64,000 nucleotides of DNA from the NCBI GenBank assembly GCA_016490735.1, contig JAEMWC010000133.1:1-64000 (forward strand). Direction: 5' to 3'. The notes under the pieces were generated by a model. The model searched no databases, was not told where the DNA came from, and worked only from the letters and a program-made list of their open reading frames with translations. The DNA is from Pachyseris speciosa. Taxonomy: Eukaryota; Cnidaria; Anthozoa; Scleractinia; Pachyseridae. A program made the translations under genes and the position numbers. Positions within the stretch are counted from its first letter, which is position 1. Every line of letters begins with the position of its first letter. Shown piece after piece: positions 1 through 11,400 of this stretch.

Positions 1-3000
1 ACTCTGCCCGTCGAGAAGTTGGATTAAGCATAGCTGATTTTATATTACTAAACTTACATTCCAGAGACAAATCGATTCCGACTTGTGTAGTGATGCTTTC
101 GTACTTTCTGTTTTGAACTGTACAGTTAAATTTCACAGTGTGACTCGATATTTTCCAAGATGAACGCTTAACAGTTAAGGTTCCATTGGAGATTCCCAAC
201 ACTCTTATCCCATGTGCTTTTAGTGACTCCGGTAACTTCTTTACCACTGCACATCGTAGATTCTTGTCGCAGAAAGCGACATTATTATAGAACCCAGAGT
301 CCCTCACTTTCCACACGAGCTCGCTGATTTGTTTGGCCTTATTCAGTGCTCCACAACTCATGGTAAAAACCTCATTAGGGCACTCCTTTCGATCCTGTTG
401 CGTGGTACGAGATCCTAAGAAAATCAAGTGTTTGCATTAGAGACTTCCAAGACTTTTCCCTGATGCCTTGGTATCAAAAAAGTACCTGCATGAAACGCCT
501 TCCTTCTGTTCTGTGGAGAGCAATCTCGTCTTAACCGTTTAGGTTGCACCCCGTTGACTAGAGGGAGCAGGAGATATACATAAAGCACGACAAGGGAAGG
601 GTGGAGGGGCGGAGGGGGGGGGGAGTCGGGGTGGTTGCGGGAGAGACTGACACGTAGAAAGCCGAAAAATTGGAAAGTTCTGCATCATTTCGTAATGGCT
701 TTCCAAGGAAAGTAAAAAAAATTCAGATCATGGCATGTCTTACTCCCCCTCCACAAACTACTTCTACGAACCCACGAGCAATCAAGTATTCGTTTTTGTC
801 CGACGCCTATTATCGTCCGCCTGTTATCAAACGATGATGGAGCTGAGCCAAAATTTGCGAAACAAATTGGCTCAAAATGGTTTCGTTATTTTTAAACACT
901 AACTCTTTGATGGATCGATACTCCCACAATTTTTCGTTTCTTTCCCTGAACGTGGTATCGAAAAATTTCCCAATTATTTCTCAACAAGCTGTGATCAATT
1001 TTTTGCCATATAAGGTTACCATAGCAACAGTACAGCCTCTTAGAAACATCCTTAATTTGGCTTTATGTGCCTGTAACTCAAAACGAGTCAAATGACCCCC
1101 TTTTTATATGATCGAATTGCAATCAGCATGTGAAGATTCATCTTTTTGCAAAGTTTTAAAAAAGTCGGTACATAAGGTTCGGAGTCACCTTAATTTTCGA
1201 TAATTTAAAGTTGGTCTGAACCCCATGTACAGATTTTTTTAAAACTTTACAGAAAGATGAGTCTGATTGCAATTCAATAATAATAAAAAAACGTCGGACA
1301 TCCGACTCGCTTTTGAGTTACAGGCACAAAAAGACCAAAATTAAGGGTGTTTCTAAAAGGCTGTACTGTTGCTATGGTAACCTTATACAGCAAGAAATGA
1401 TCACAACGCGTTGAGAAATAATTGGGAAATCTTTTGATACCGTGTTCAAGAAAACAAACTAAAACTTGTGGAGTATCGATCCATCAAAGAGTTGGTGTTT
1501 AAAGATAACGAAACCATTTTGAGCCACCTTAATTGACGCCGGTTACTCATACCAGCCCTAAAAGGAAATTTATTGGACTTTGGACAGCTTACGAGGTCGA
1601 GGTAGTCAAATTTCAATTATAGAAAAAAACAAACAAAGACTCGATATTTATCAGAAGCGTGGAAGTTATACTGAGGAAAAAGGAAAAAGCTCGGCTGTTG
1701 CCTGAAGGGAAGTATCGCCCTTGTATTATCTTGCCGGATGTTCTAGGGAATTTCCTAAACTCCAACTTCCCGTTACACTTAATTTGCAGCGTACACAAAA
1801 CACCAGTGCTAATCGTTTAACGCCCGTTTTTTCAATTGATATGACAACGAGTACGACACTGAGCAAATATTGAGATATCAATCACGAGAAAAGAGACAAA
1901 CTCGCTTATTCTCCTGTTAACCATAACGATGCAATTGTCGCTCGCGCGTGGTACACAATGTACTGAATTCGTTCAATATTCTTTATTTCCGACATTAGTC
2001 GTCTGCTCCTAGATAAAACATGTTGCGTAGGGAATTATAAAGATGGTTTAAAAACATTTAGTAGCCAGACAAGGTAATCTTACATGCATCAGTAAACAAA
2101 CAAGCAATGACTGACACGGTTGAGATCCGGTTGAAATCATTTCAACCGGATATATCTCAACCGTGCCAATACTTTGAAACTGCATGCATGCTTAATAACA
2201 CTATACTGCAGCAACCCTTATCAGTGCCAAAGGGCCGAAACCAATTCAAATTGTTTAGTTTAAAATGGTTGAGTAACCTCTTCGAAGAACAATTTAACAT
2301 TTTACGTAATAGGCTTATCATAACAAAGACATTACAAGTATAAACCTAGCTCCCTTCAAAAACACGGTTAATGTTTTTTTTTTTAAACTCAGGAGTGTGA
2401 TTTAATTGATCAGTCAAGAATCGCAAATGATCCGAAAATATTATTTCCTCCTTACGCGCCACCCACATATACCATTTCACTTTCCGGACGGTAACGTAAC
2501 TCGAAATCTTCTATTTCTGCCGAGAGGGTTTTACCCTTTCCCGGTATCGAAACTGAAACTGACTTTTTTGGTCTCAAGAAATAAGACGACGCTATACTTG
2601 ACAAAAAATCAGAGGAAACCGAGCAGAAAATAAAAATAGGCCAATGCATGGAACAATAGTTTTTGAAGTGTACTTCCAAGTGAAGTACCTTACTTCGTTG
2701 TTCAACTTACAAACTTGTGTTGGTGAACTTATCCAAGATTTTGGAGACTGACATCGCACCGCATTACTGCAGGTCACGTAACTTTGTAAGCTTAAAGATT
2801 ACAAGCGGTTTGCACCAGGGTGCAACTGTTTAACAAACAAAGAACCAATTCAAAAAGCTAAAAGAGTCTTATTTATTTAATGGTGGCAAAACGGAGGCTG
2901 AAACTGAAAAATAAACAAAGAAAGCTTTCGAAACTATTATATTTGTACTTTAAAAAATGATTTTAGCGAATCATTTATTTCTGTTTAAAAAAGTGATGTT

Positions 3001-3211
3001 CTCGGAAGACAAAACAGAGCCGGATGGGAAGGGATTTCGGTTATGATTCAAGCAACTTTTCTAGGTAAACAAGGGGTTTGCTTTGAAGTTAGTGTACTGA
3101 GAAAACAATAGGCATTGCATATAGACATGAAAATACTATAATCAAGTGTGCTTTCAACAACTTACCGCAGACAAGGAACATCAGAGTCAAGTGAAAGATG
3201 GTTCTCACCAT
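1..3211 (-). CDS. Secreted or membrane immunoglobulin-like domain protein, 5' part only
   Basis: Two exons can be read. Exon 1 (3211-3166) starts with ATG and encodes a short hydrophobic signal peptide (MVRTIFHLTLMFLVC). It ends in a GTAAG donor after one base of a codon. Exon 2 (414 down to base 1) follows a pyrimidine-rich TTTTCTTAG acceptor, supplies the other two bases of a Gly codon and stays open to the window edge. The exon 2 protein looks like an Ig V-type fold: Cys in a TMSC strand, Trp about 15 residues later (LVWKV), an NGTLTV strand and a second Cys in FNCTV about 64 residues after the Trp. Further Cys residues suggest extra disulfides. The 2.75-kb intron holds a large inverted repeat. 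The role is unknown. Cnidarian Ig receptors, including allorecognition-type ones, are one possibility, but nothing here proves that. The rest of the gene lies left of the window. Confidence 0.6.
869..1525. repeat. Long inverted repeat, foldback or MITE-like
   Basis: The left arm (869 to about 1170) reappears as reverse complement at about 1225-1525. Both arms share the blocks GGCTCAAAATGGTTTCG, GGATCGATACTCC and GGTTACCATAGCAACAGTAC, with scattered mismatches and small indels, around a spacer of about 55 bp. It lies inside the intron of the minus-strand Ig gene and would fold into a long hairpin in that pre-mRNA. I saw no clear target duplication, so it may be older than most elements here. 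Confidence 0.75.
2115..2165. repeat. Short near-perfect palindrome
   Basis: CACGGTTGAGATCCGGTTGA is followed, after a very short loop, by its near-perfect complement ending in CTCAACCGTG, giving a stem of about 23 bp. It lies in the intron of the Ig gene. No function is evident. Confidence 0.7.
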
Positions 3212-3856
3212 GTTCGGCTATTTTTTGTTTTCCGCAAAATCCAATACACATACGGTGCAATGAGGCAGTGTGCTGAAAGAAAACAGTGAAACTGCCTTAT
3301 TTGTAATCAAGTTTTTCGGTAATCACTTTTAATCCCTCTTTCTATTAATTGAATTATCTCAGTTACACATTATCATGATTGTATCTTCCTGTTTTGCTAC
3401 CGTTAGTACAGTTGTTAACAAGACATAATTCCTCCTTTAACGAGGGCTTGATGCGACGTTAACGTTTTTTGAATGAAAATTTACATAATTAAAAGCAACT
3501 TCACTTAACATTGTTTGAGCATCTACTGGCAGCCGGCTAACGGCAAGTATGGCACTGGTAAGTAAACGGTTATTAAAACATATGACTTTCGCTGGTCTTA
3601 CAGGAGCGCGTTGAATTGTGGATAAGTTTAAATGAGCAAAATGCCTAACCATTTGCTGAGGTACTGATTAAGCATTGACAATGCTACCAAAAGAGTTTAA
3701 CTACGGCATAAAAAGCAAATCCGGATTCCCAAATTAACGCTAAAATCGTTGTTTGAATATGAGTTCCAGCTTTTCTGTGCCAGTTTAATTTGGTCAAGAG
3801 ATATTTCCTCTAAAGAAAGAGAAACCCTCTACAACCGTGTTCATATTTGCCGGCAA

Positions 3857-4190
3857 GGGTCTTTCAATAATTGAGGAGAAAGTGCTGCCTTTGTAATGTC
3901 ATCTACAAACGGTTAGACTTTCTAGGCTTCTAGGATAAAGACCATAAACCGTAGATCCCGTAGGACTTTCACTTAATCTGACTCCGTTGGACGTAAAAGA
4001 ACCTCTAGGGACGTAACAAAACTCTGGCTGTGACCAGCCCTAGCTAGTGTCTGTCCTAATTCGATATTCACGTTAAAGGGGTACGTATTTTACTTACTTC
4101 ATTAATTGTCAACTGCTCAAGCAGTCTGATAAAAGTTCCCCTGTCAGTGTTGTATAAACCGCCATGAGAAATAAATACATTACCATAACC
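3857..4190 (+). repeat. SINE-like repeat, body and tail
   Basis: Bases 3857-3960 match, with mismatches, the body of the minus-strand tRNA-headed SINE at 34826-35010: the blocks AATTGAGGAGAAAGTGCT and ATCTACAAACGGTTAGACTT are shared. Bases 4035-4190 match 13997-14160 (TAGTGTCTGTC, then TTCATTAATTGT, then CAGTGTTGTA). These three loci appear to be different pieces of one dispersed family. Confidence 0.6.
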
Positions 4191-5563
4191 AATAAGTTAC
4201 TCGGGTAAAGAGGCCTAAGGCAGGATAAATAAACCTTTAAGCATTGATTTTACCTGACCAAGGTGTACTGCATGCAATGTCCCTTGTGCAGTTGCAAACT
4301 AACTCCTGATTCCTAAGCAGCTTTTAGTTGGCTTTATAGTCACTGCTTGGTCACGTACTATCACGTGACAACAATTAAACGTTACCGCCTCAATATATGG
4401 TGTAACGATGCTATTTATATAAACGTCTTTGGTTCAGCTAGCTCAATCAGTATAAGCTGTGGTTTAAAGCAAGATATCGTTACAGATATAAACAATATCG
4501 TGAAATCGAAACTATTCATTTCCTTTTGTGCATGAATGACTCTTACTTGTAGTTGATCGGGGCGCTTTTAGCGTTGGGGAAATTTACTGATTTTCGGTTT
4601 TACCATTCATTTACCGAAAACAGCACTGGTTAAAATAATTCGATCAGAAAATTCTGTTCAGAAGAGCGCTTTTTATTCAGTTGTTTATTCTGAAGTGAAC
4701 CTCCTCCTCCTCCCGCTATTTTTGACTAACCTGCAATGTGGGGCCCTTGAAAGTCTAAGATCAACACTAGTAAAATATGGGACGTTGTCGATTTTGGCTC
4801 ACGAATGAATTTACATAAGGGACATCTTCGGGAAAACAAAGCGTGTTGTTCAGAGGTAAATTTTCCGGTGGAATACCCTGAAAGAGCGTATAACGTTTCC
4901 GTTAATACGCTATGAGGGTTTGTCTAAGTTGCAGCCGATATTTCCGGACGATTTTAAGGAAACGTTACACAACTTTTATTACCCCGGCAGGAAAGAGTTA
5001 ATGACGGAAAAGAATACTTTCGCTTATGCCATACTTGTTTGCTCAGCGTGCTAAAAATATTTACCTTGTGTTGCACCCCAAACCTTAATTGCACTGATGC
5101 ACTCTGCTATAAACATCCGCGTTGCGCATTCCATGCGCGTCGCTAGAAAAATATAAAATGAAATATACTGACTTCTTCCAAAATGGCCTTTTATGTAATA
5201 ATGGAGTCTCACTATCTGTAAATTATTTAAGTATGGTGACACAACTGTACATGAAAGAGTGCTCTGGCAGCCTTCACGGTGGAATTTTTACAGAATAATA
5301 AAGAGACGAGAGTTTCGATTATAGGAAGAAAGCTCACACACCCTTAAAGTATTCTCTTGATTCCCAGCATCATTCTATGATATGCAAGTTTTATGCAGTA
5401 CAATTTAAGCTACCACGGCTTCATTTTCAAAAACTCAAAAGACCCGGAAGTATACACTCTGTTGGCTACCAGTAAGTGATGTTTCCGAAATTTAACCAGA
5501 ACCTCAAATACCGCAGTTTACCGTAAGCTAAAAAGCGTGTATGTTACCGATTCGAGTTCCAGC

Positions 5564-6117
5564 CGGATTGAATTTCGTTGTGCCTTTTTCAAATGATGTG
5601 ACGTTAAGGTATATGATCATTCAGCGGGAAGGCGAACGATTTTAGTTTATTATAATCTACTTTCGTTGTATGAATGAACGAAAGAATTTGAAAGCGGCAC
5701 GCTTTCTCACGTTACTCGATACAAGCAGGAAGGAAATCATAGAAAAGTTTGGCGAAACTCAAGAATTAGCCAATTTATAAACTTCCTTGATTGGCAGAAT
5801 GATTACATCATGTTACTAGTTCAAAATAGTACAGACAGTACGCCCATTTTCTTTTCCTTCAAAACACCAAGTAGTGAATTCGACGGATTGAATTTCGTTG
5901 TGCCTTCTTCAAATGATGTGACGTTAAGGTATGTGATAATTCAGCGGGAAGGCGAACGATTTTAGTTTATTATGATCTACTATCGTTGTATGAATGAACG
6001 AAAAGAATTAGCCAATTTATAAACTTCCTTGAATGATTGCATCATGTTACTAGTTCAAAATAGTACAGACAGTGCGCTCATTTTCTTTTCCTTCAAAACA
6101 CCAAGGAGTGAATTCGA
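5564..6117 (+). repeat. Tandem duplication of about 320 bp, second copy internally deleted
   Basis: The unit beginning CGGATTGAATTTCGTTGTGC at 5564 begins again at 5884. Copy 1 (320 bp) and copy 2 (234 bp) share their starts, middles (GCGGGAAGGCGAACGATTTT) and ends (ACACCAAG, then GTGAATTCGA). Copy 2 lacks an internal stretch of about 85 bp and has a few substitutions. Confidence 0.8.
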
Positions 6118-8052
6118 CAAGTTATATATCGAGTCAGCAGAGCTCAAGTGTTAGCTAGTTATGTCAACTAAAAGTTTCTCAAAGTAAATTTATGTACTGA
6201 TAAAATTCAAAAGCGCGAACGTGCTTCATGACAGTCTCATTGCGCAAACTGTTGGCGTCAAACTAGCACGTTGAAATGCTGTAAAGCAATTGGTTCATGC
6301 CTAAACTGTGCGTTCATTGAGATATGAAGTACTTGGAAAGTTTAGAGAACATCCAAGAAGCTAGAGTTGCTCGAGGCGTACTCGAGGCTACGCCTCGAGC
6401 AACTCCTTCGCATCTTTCGTGCCGTCCAACCTTCCCTCGTGCTTCAGTCATATCTAGATGAACGCACGCTGACGCATGAACCATGCAATTCTTAATTTGC
6501 GTCTGAAAATTTTCTGTGATGATTCTTTGCATCTGACATCTTTAAAAGGTTATGAGATAATTTTATCCTGTTTCGATTTCCCGCACCCTTGAAACTGAAA
6601 GGGGTAACCGTTTAAATCTGCTTATATACTGAAGCTTAGCTGACTCATTTCGTTTTACGCATTGTGAGTTGTCATCCTTTTCATTTTATTTCAGAAGACA
6701 ATGATAAAGTGATTTTGCGTTCAAAGAAATGTGTAATTAGCTGCACCCTCTACACGTGTATATCTGTACCATATAGAGAGGGTATTCAAAAGATTAAATT
6801 TCTTGAAAAGCGGAAAATAAATTTAGTATCCTGACAACTAGAGTCAGCGTATCTTTTGTTTAGTCTAAGCGAGCAAGTCAAAGATTTTTCTCGTTCATGC
6901 AAATTTAATGAAGTTTCCTTTCAGTGGGGGTTAACTTGACTGTCAATCTTAATATAGAAACTTCACACGGGAATCTTGTTGTGTGCCACGTTTTACTGTG
7001 CATGGCTGCAGTGAAGTGCCCAGGGACTGGGGAAATTATTCGTTATATTGTTCATTAGGTCCTTTTCCATACATTTTAAAAGGACGAGCTGAAGAATATC
7101 GTTCGTTATATCGAGGACTTCATGATATAGAGGTTCGTTAAATCGAGGCTTACTTGTGATTGTTCTCGTCATTTAGCGTTACAACGAGGATTGCATCGTT
7201 GTGACGAACTTCTTTCTCGCCCAAGCGAGTCTCTTTTGAGCTTCCCGTTTTGCCGTGTTGTGGTTCTCTGATTTCGTATTCTCACTCACGGTTCATCGTC
7301 GAGTCACACAAGATTAATAGGAAAAGGCTATGGCTACCACCAAACTGGTGAACGCCCATCGTCACCGACAACTTTGTGATGCTTTGTACTTGCAGCGTGC
7401 ACTCGATTTCAGACAAAGGTCAACATAAGTTCAGTTGTTCATCTTTCATCTTCATTTTAGACTATGCCGGCCTAAAGGCAGCTGAGGGAATACAATATTT
7501 CCAACTAATAATTCATACCTCTCTACGTTCATTGAAAGCCGCAAGAATGTCTCCTTGTGTGCGTGAATGAACAATACGTTAACTCGTCAGTCACTTGAAT
7601 GCACACCGTTAGGACATTCCTCGTGTCAAGCCTTTTGAAATTTGAGGCGCAAAAACGTTTAGAAAAAGGTTTCCGTCTAGCTCTGAAAACGAATTGACAA
7701 GAATATGGTCAAAATCAGGAAAAAAAAAAACGAATTCAATAATGTAACTGGCTACTAGAAAAATAAACTGAAAAATATCTTTATGCACACTGAGTTAGTA
7801 TATACTTCTTCCAAGGTGAACACTGGAAGGTTGTATTATAGTGGCTTCGTTTTGTTTGCAAAACGGCTCCTACATGGCGTGACGACTCGGCTGGGACAAA
7901 ACTAAAATATGCATGCTACTTCAAGTTTATTTGCATTTGTTTTTGCCAGTATACTTTACATCACTGGCATTTACATATGTCAACCTTACAGTGGTAAGCG
8001 GAACCCGAATGTATTAGCATTGATCGCACTAGAAACAGTGCAGAGCATGGTG

Positions 8053-8264
8053 ATCATCAATATCGTACCCAGAGTCCACAGGCGCTTTGGCCAGCGGTTA
8101 GTCGCCAGGAGAGACTCTAGGATAATGGGAAAAAATTCAATTTTTTTGATTGGCTGGCCTGTAACGGCTTCCATTGTTTACCCCAGTAGGCCGGTCCATT
8201 CTCCCAGAGTCTCTCTGGGCGTCCACCCGCTGACCAAACAGCCCTGGGTACGAGATTGGGTGAT
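8053..8264. mobile_element. MITE, about 210 bp
   Basis: ATCATCAATATCGTACCCAG at the left is matched by the complement of CTGGGTACGAGATTGGGTGAT at the right. Inner blocks (GGTCAGCGG and AGAGACTCT) are also inverted. The layout is that of a non-autonomous TIR element. It lies just upstream of esterase copy A and could carry or disturb promoter sequence. Confidence 0.65.
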
Positions 8265-8428
8265 TATTTTCTCGGCCTGTCGGTCAAGTGGACAACCGCT
8301 GTCGACTGTCGATGGGCCATACAATCAAATTGCGGGCCAGTGCGTGTCCGTCTGCCATCACAGATGTCTTGCGAGACTGAAAGTCAACAAACTCTAGGTA
8401 AATAAGCGCCAGCAAAACATTCTTTGAA

Positions 8429-11400
8429 ATGAATTCGGTTATGTTTCGCGGGCTTTGGATATGCATGATGTATGCTGCATTAACTTCACAGCAAATCGCT
8501 CTAGCAGAACTCGACGATAAGCTACGCTCTCCTGTCGTACAGACTGATTCTGGTGCAGTTGTAGGCAAAATTGAAACCCTTCCATACGGCACATCAGTGC
8601 ACGAGTATCTTGGTATCCCGTATGCTGAACCTCCGGTCGGAGAACTGAGGTTTGCCGCTCCGAAACCCGTCAAGCGTTGGTCGGGAACAAAAGATGTCAC
8701 GGAGTATGGAGCGTTTTGTCCTCAGTCGACGAGGAATATCGAGTCAGGTACGTTCAGTGTATGAAACCGATAACATAGCATACATAAGTACTCAACGAAG
8801 CTGTCGGTGAAAGTTCTGAGTTAAATGAAAGGAAGCAGCATTTGGTGAAAACGGTCGATCAAATTATTGTTGGATAAATTACTGAGAATGAATATATGAA
8901 AATCATACATTTGAACCGCGGATTTTAAGAATGAACTGATGTAAATAATCATCGCAGTTATGAGCACTTGTGAAAATAAAGCCTGAAAATATTCAGGCTT
9001 TATTTAATACACAAGCTAAGAAGTACGGGAGTCGAACCCACGACCTCTGCGATACCGGTACAGTACTGCTTTACCAACTGAGCTAACAAGCTAACTGCGA
9101 GCTGGGTATTTTGTTGGTTCGTAATATTTTATGAGAGATTAATATCTGAGAATGAATATATGAAAATCATATATTTGAACTGCTGCTTAAAGGATGAATA
9201 TCTGAGTGATCATCGCAGTTATGAACAAAAAAATTCAGGCTTGTATGGCAGTCGAACCCACGACCTCTGCGATGCCGGTGCAGTGCTCCATGAACTGAGC
9301 TAACAAGGAGGAATTAACCCGGAATTAACTCAGGAGTGTAAGATATATGTCTCCGTAACCGGAAACAGGTAATATGATTCGGCAACCGAAGGCGTCAAAT
9401 GCTGGTGTTTGCTAAACTTTTTCTTGGAGAGGTTATCTGAGATCAAGTTACACTTTCGGACGTGGCTACATTTGCGGCGTAGAATTCATGTGCAATTTGT
9501 TAACCTCAAAAAAAATAAAAATAAATAATAATAATAATAATAATAATGATAAAAACGAAGCCAAAGATACTAACGCGACGGTGTTTTCTTAATTTATCCA
9601 GAGCGAATAAGCGAGGACTGTCTTTTCCTGAACATCTTTGTGCCATCAAGCGTGGAGCCAGATGACAAGGTGGCAGTCATGGTATGGATTCATGGCGGTA
9701 GATTCTTCTTTGGCTCCTCCAGTTATTATCCTGGTGGGGTCTTGGCGGCCTTTAATGACGTAATCGTCGTGTCAATGAACTATCGTTTAGGCATAGTGGG
9801 CTTTTTGAACGTCCCTGGAACGGACGTCAAAGGGAATTATGGGATATTGGATCAGGTAGGAAATCTCTTATGCTTGCAATTCATTCCGTTTCAAAATAAT
9901 ACTGTACACTGGTTAGCCTGGTTGGCATGAAACCGCAGTATTCATTGGCTTGTCACCTGTTACACCTTGACAGACACCGCGCAGGGGGAGAGGCTGGGGG
10001 GGGCTTTAGCCCCCTTCCCCCCCCCCCCCACTTTTCAAAAGTAAAAAGCAAGTAATAGTAAAAAACCATTGAAGTTACTTTTTTATTTAACGTTTTTTTA
10101 CCGAAAACTGATTTAACAAGAAATAACACACAAACTGTGGTGATAAACATGACATTAAAACTTATTGTTGGAAAACAAAAATAAAACTAATATGTTTTAT
10201 TGTCTTGTTAAGCTGCGATGGCCAAAGACAAAGAGTATTTACGAAAACTGATTATTCTTGTTTTAAAACACCTCTTTGTTTGTTGCTGAAAGTTCTCGCG
10301 CCATGTTAGTTTTAAATGCATTTACAGCCATTTCAGAGGACTTTAATTTAAAAATTTTCTGGGGGAACATACCCCCAGACCCTCCTAGTTGACTCACGCT
10401 ATCGCGTTCGAAGCGATTCCTCCCCCCCTTCCCAGTTGCTGCGTGGACCCTGCTTGATGTACCTGTCATTTCTGTATGTGTGTGTGTCCGACATCATTAT
10501 TTCATTGTTCTTAAAAACGGCAGATCCTGGCCTTAAAATGGATTCAAGCCAACATTCACCGTTTCGGGGGCGATTCCAACAGAGTGACCATATTTGGGCA
10601 GGACGCTGGAGCAATTAGCGCTTCCCTTCACTTAATCTCGCCGTTGTCCAAAGGTTTATTTCACCGAGCCATCATACAGAGCGGAGCATCCTCAACTCCC
10701 CTTTTCAATGGAAAAGTTACAAATACAGAGCAGCTGGAGCTATTTGCATCGACGATGAACTGTGGCTTAGGACCAAATCTTATCGAATGCATCCGAGACA
10801 GAAAATTTGAAGACATCGTAGAAGAGCAGTGGACTTTCACGTTTGAAAACTACCTATCGAAATCAATCCAAGATATTGTAGGTCCAACAGTTGATGGGGA
10901 GGTGCTACCAGATATACCTGAAAACCTGTTTAAAACAAGTAAATTCCACAGTGATGTTACTGTCATGACAGGTGTTACTTCAGACGAAGGAGCTCTATTT
11001 GCTCTCATGAGGCCTCTTGCTCAATGGGATGATCGTTTTTCGATTGAAAGCCACATTCGTTTTCAGTTGCTGTATGCTCGGGAGACTAACGAGGTTGTTG
11101 AAGACCTGATTGCATTTGAGTACAAAAACCATACAGGAGAAACCCCTTGGGCTGCTAGGGACGCGATATTGGAAGCTGCTGGCGATTCAGCTATTGTTGC
11201 ACCTGTTATCCTTGAAGCAACAGCGATGGCAAAGGTGAGTCATTAGAACAAGTTAAATCTATTGGCTTGTACTTGGTAAACTCTGATGAGTTTGTCTTGA
11301 GCATGAGATCAGCAATGTAGATATACTGAAAATCCGAGGCCCCATGAAAGGTCAAAGCCATGACCATCCACTAGCAGGTCTTTCGGATTCTATACTGAAT

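Larger units (their letters stand above)
3212..8428. other. Spacer between the Ig gene and esterase copy A
   Basis: No exon could be supported here. The spacer carries the putative divergent 5' ends of the Ig gene (minus) and esterase copy A (plus). It holds a SINE-like repeat (3857-4190), a local tandem duplication (5564-6117), a short hairpin at about 6362-6410 (GCTCGAGGCGTA and its complement) and a MITE (8053-8264). The 162-codon open frame at 7909-8397 runs through that MITE and looks accidental. Confidence 0.5.

Noticed and set aside
7909..8397. 162-codon open frame upstream of copy A
   Set aside because: It runs straight through a MITE (8053-8264) with inverted ends, lacks any recognisable domain and has no support as an exon of the neighbouring gene.
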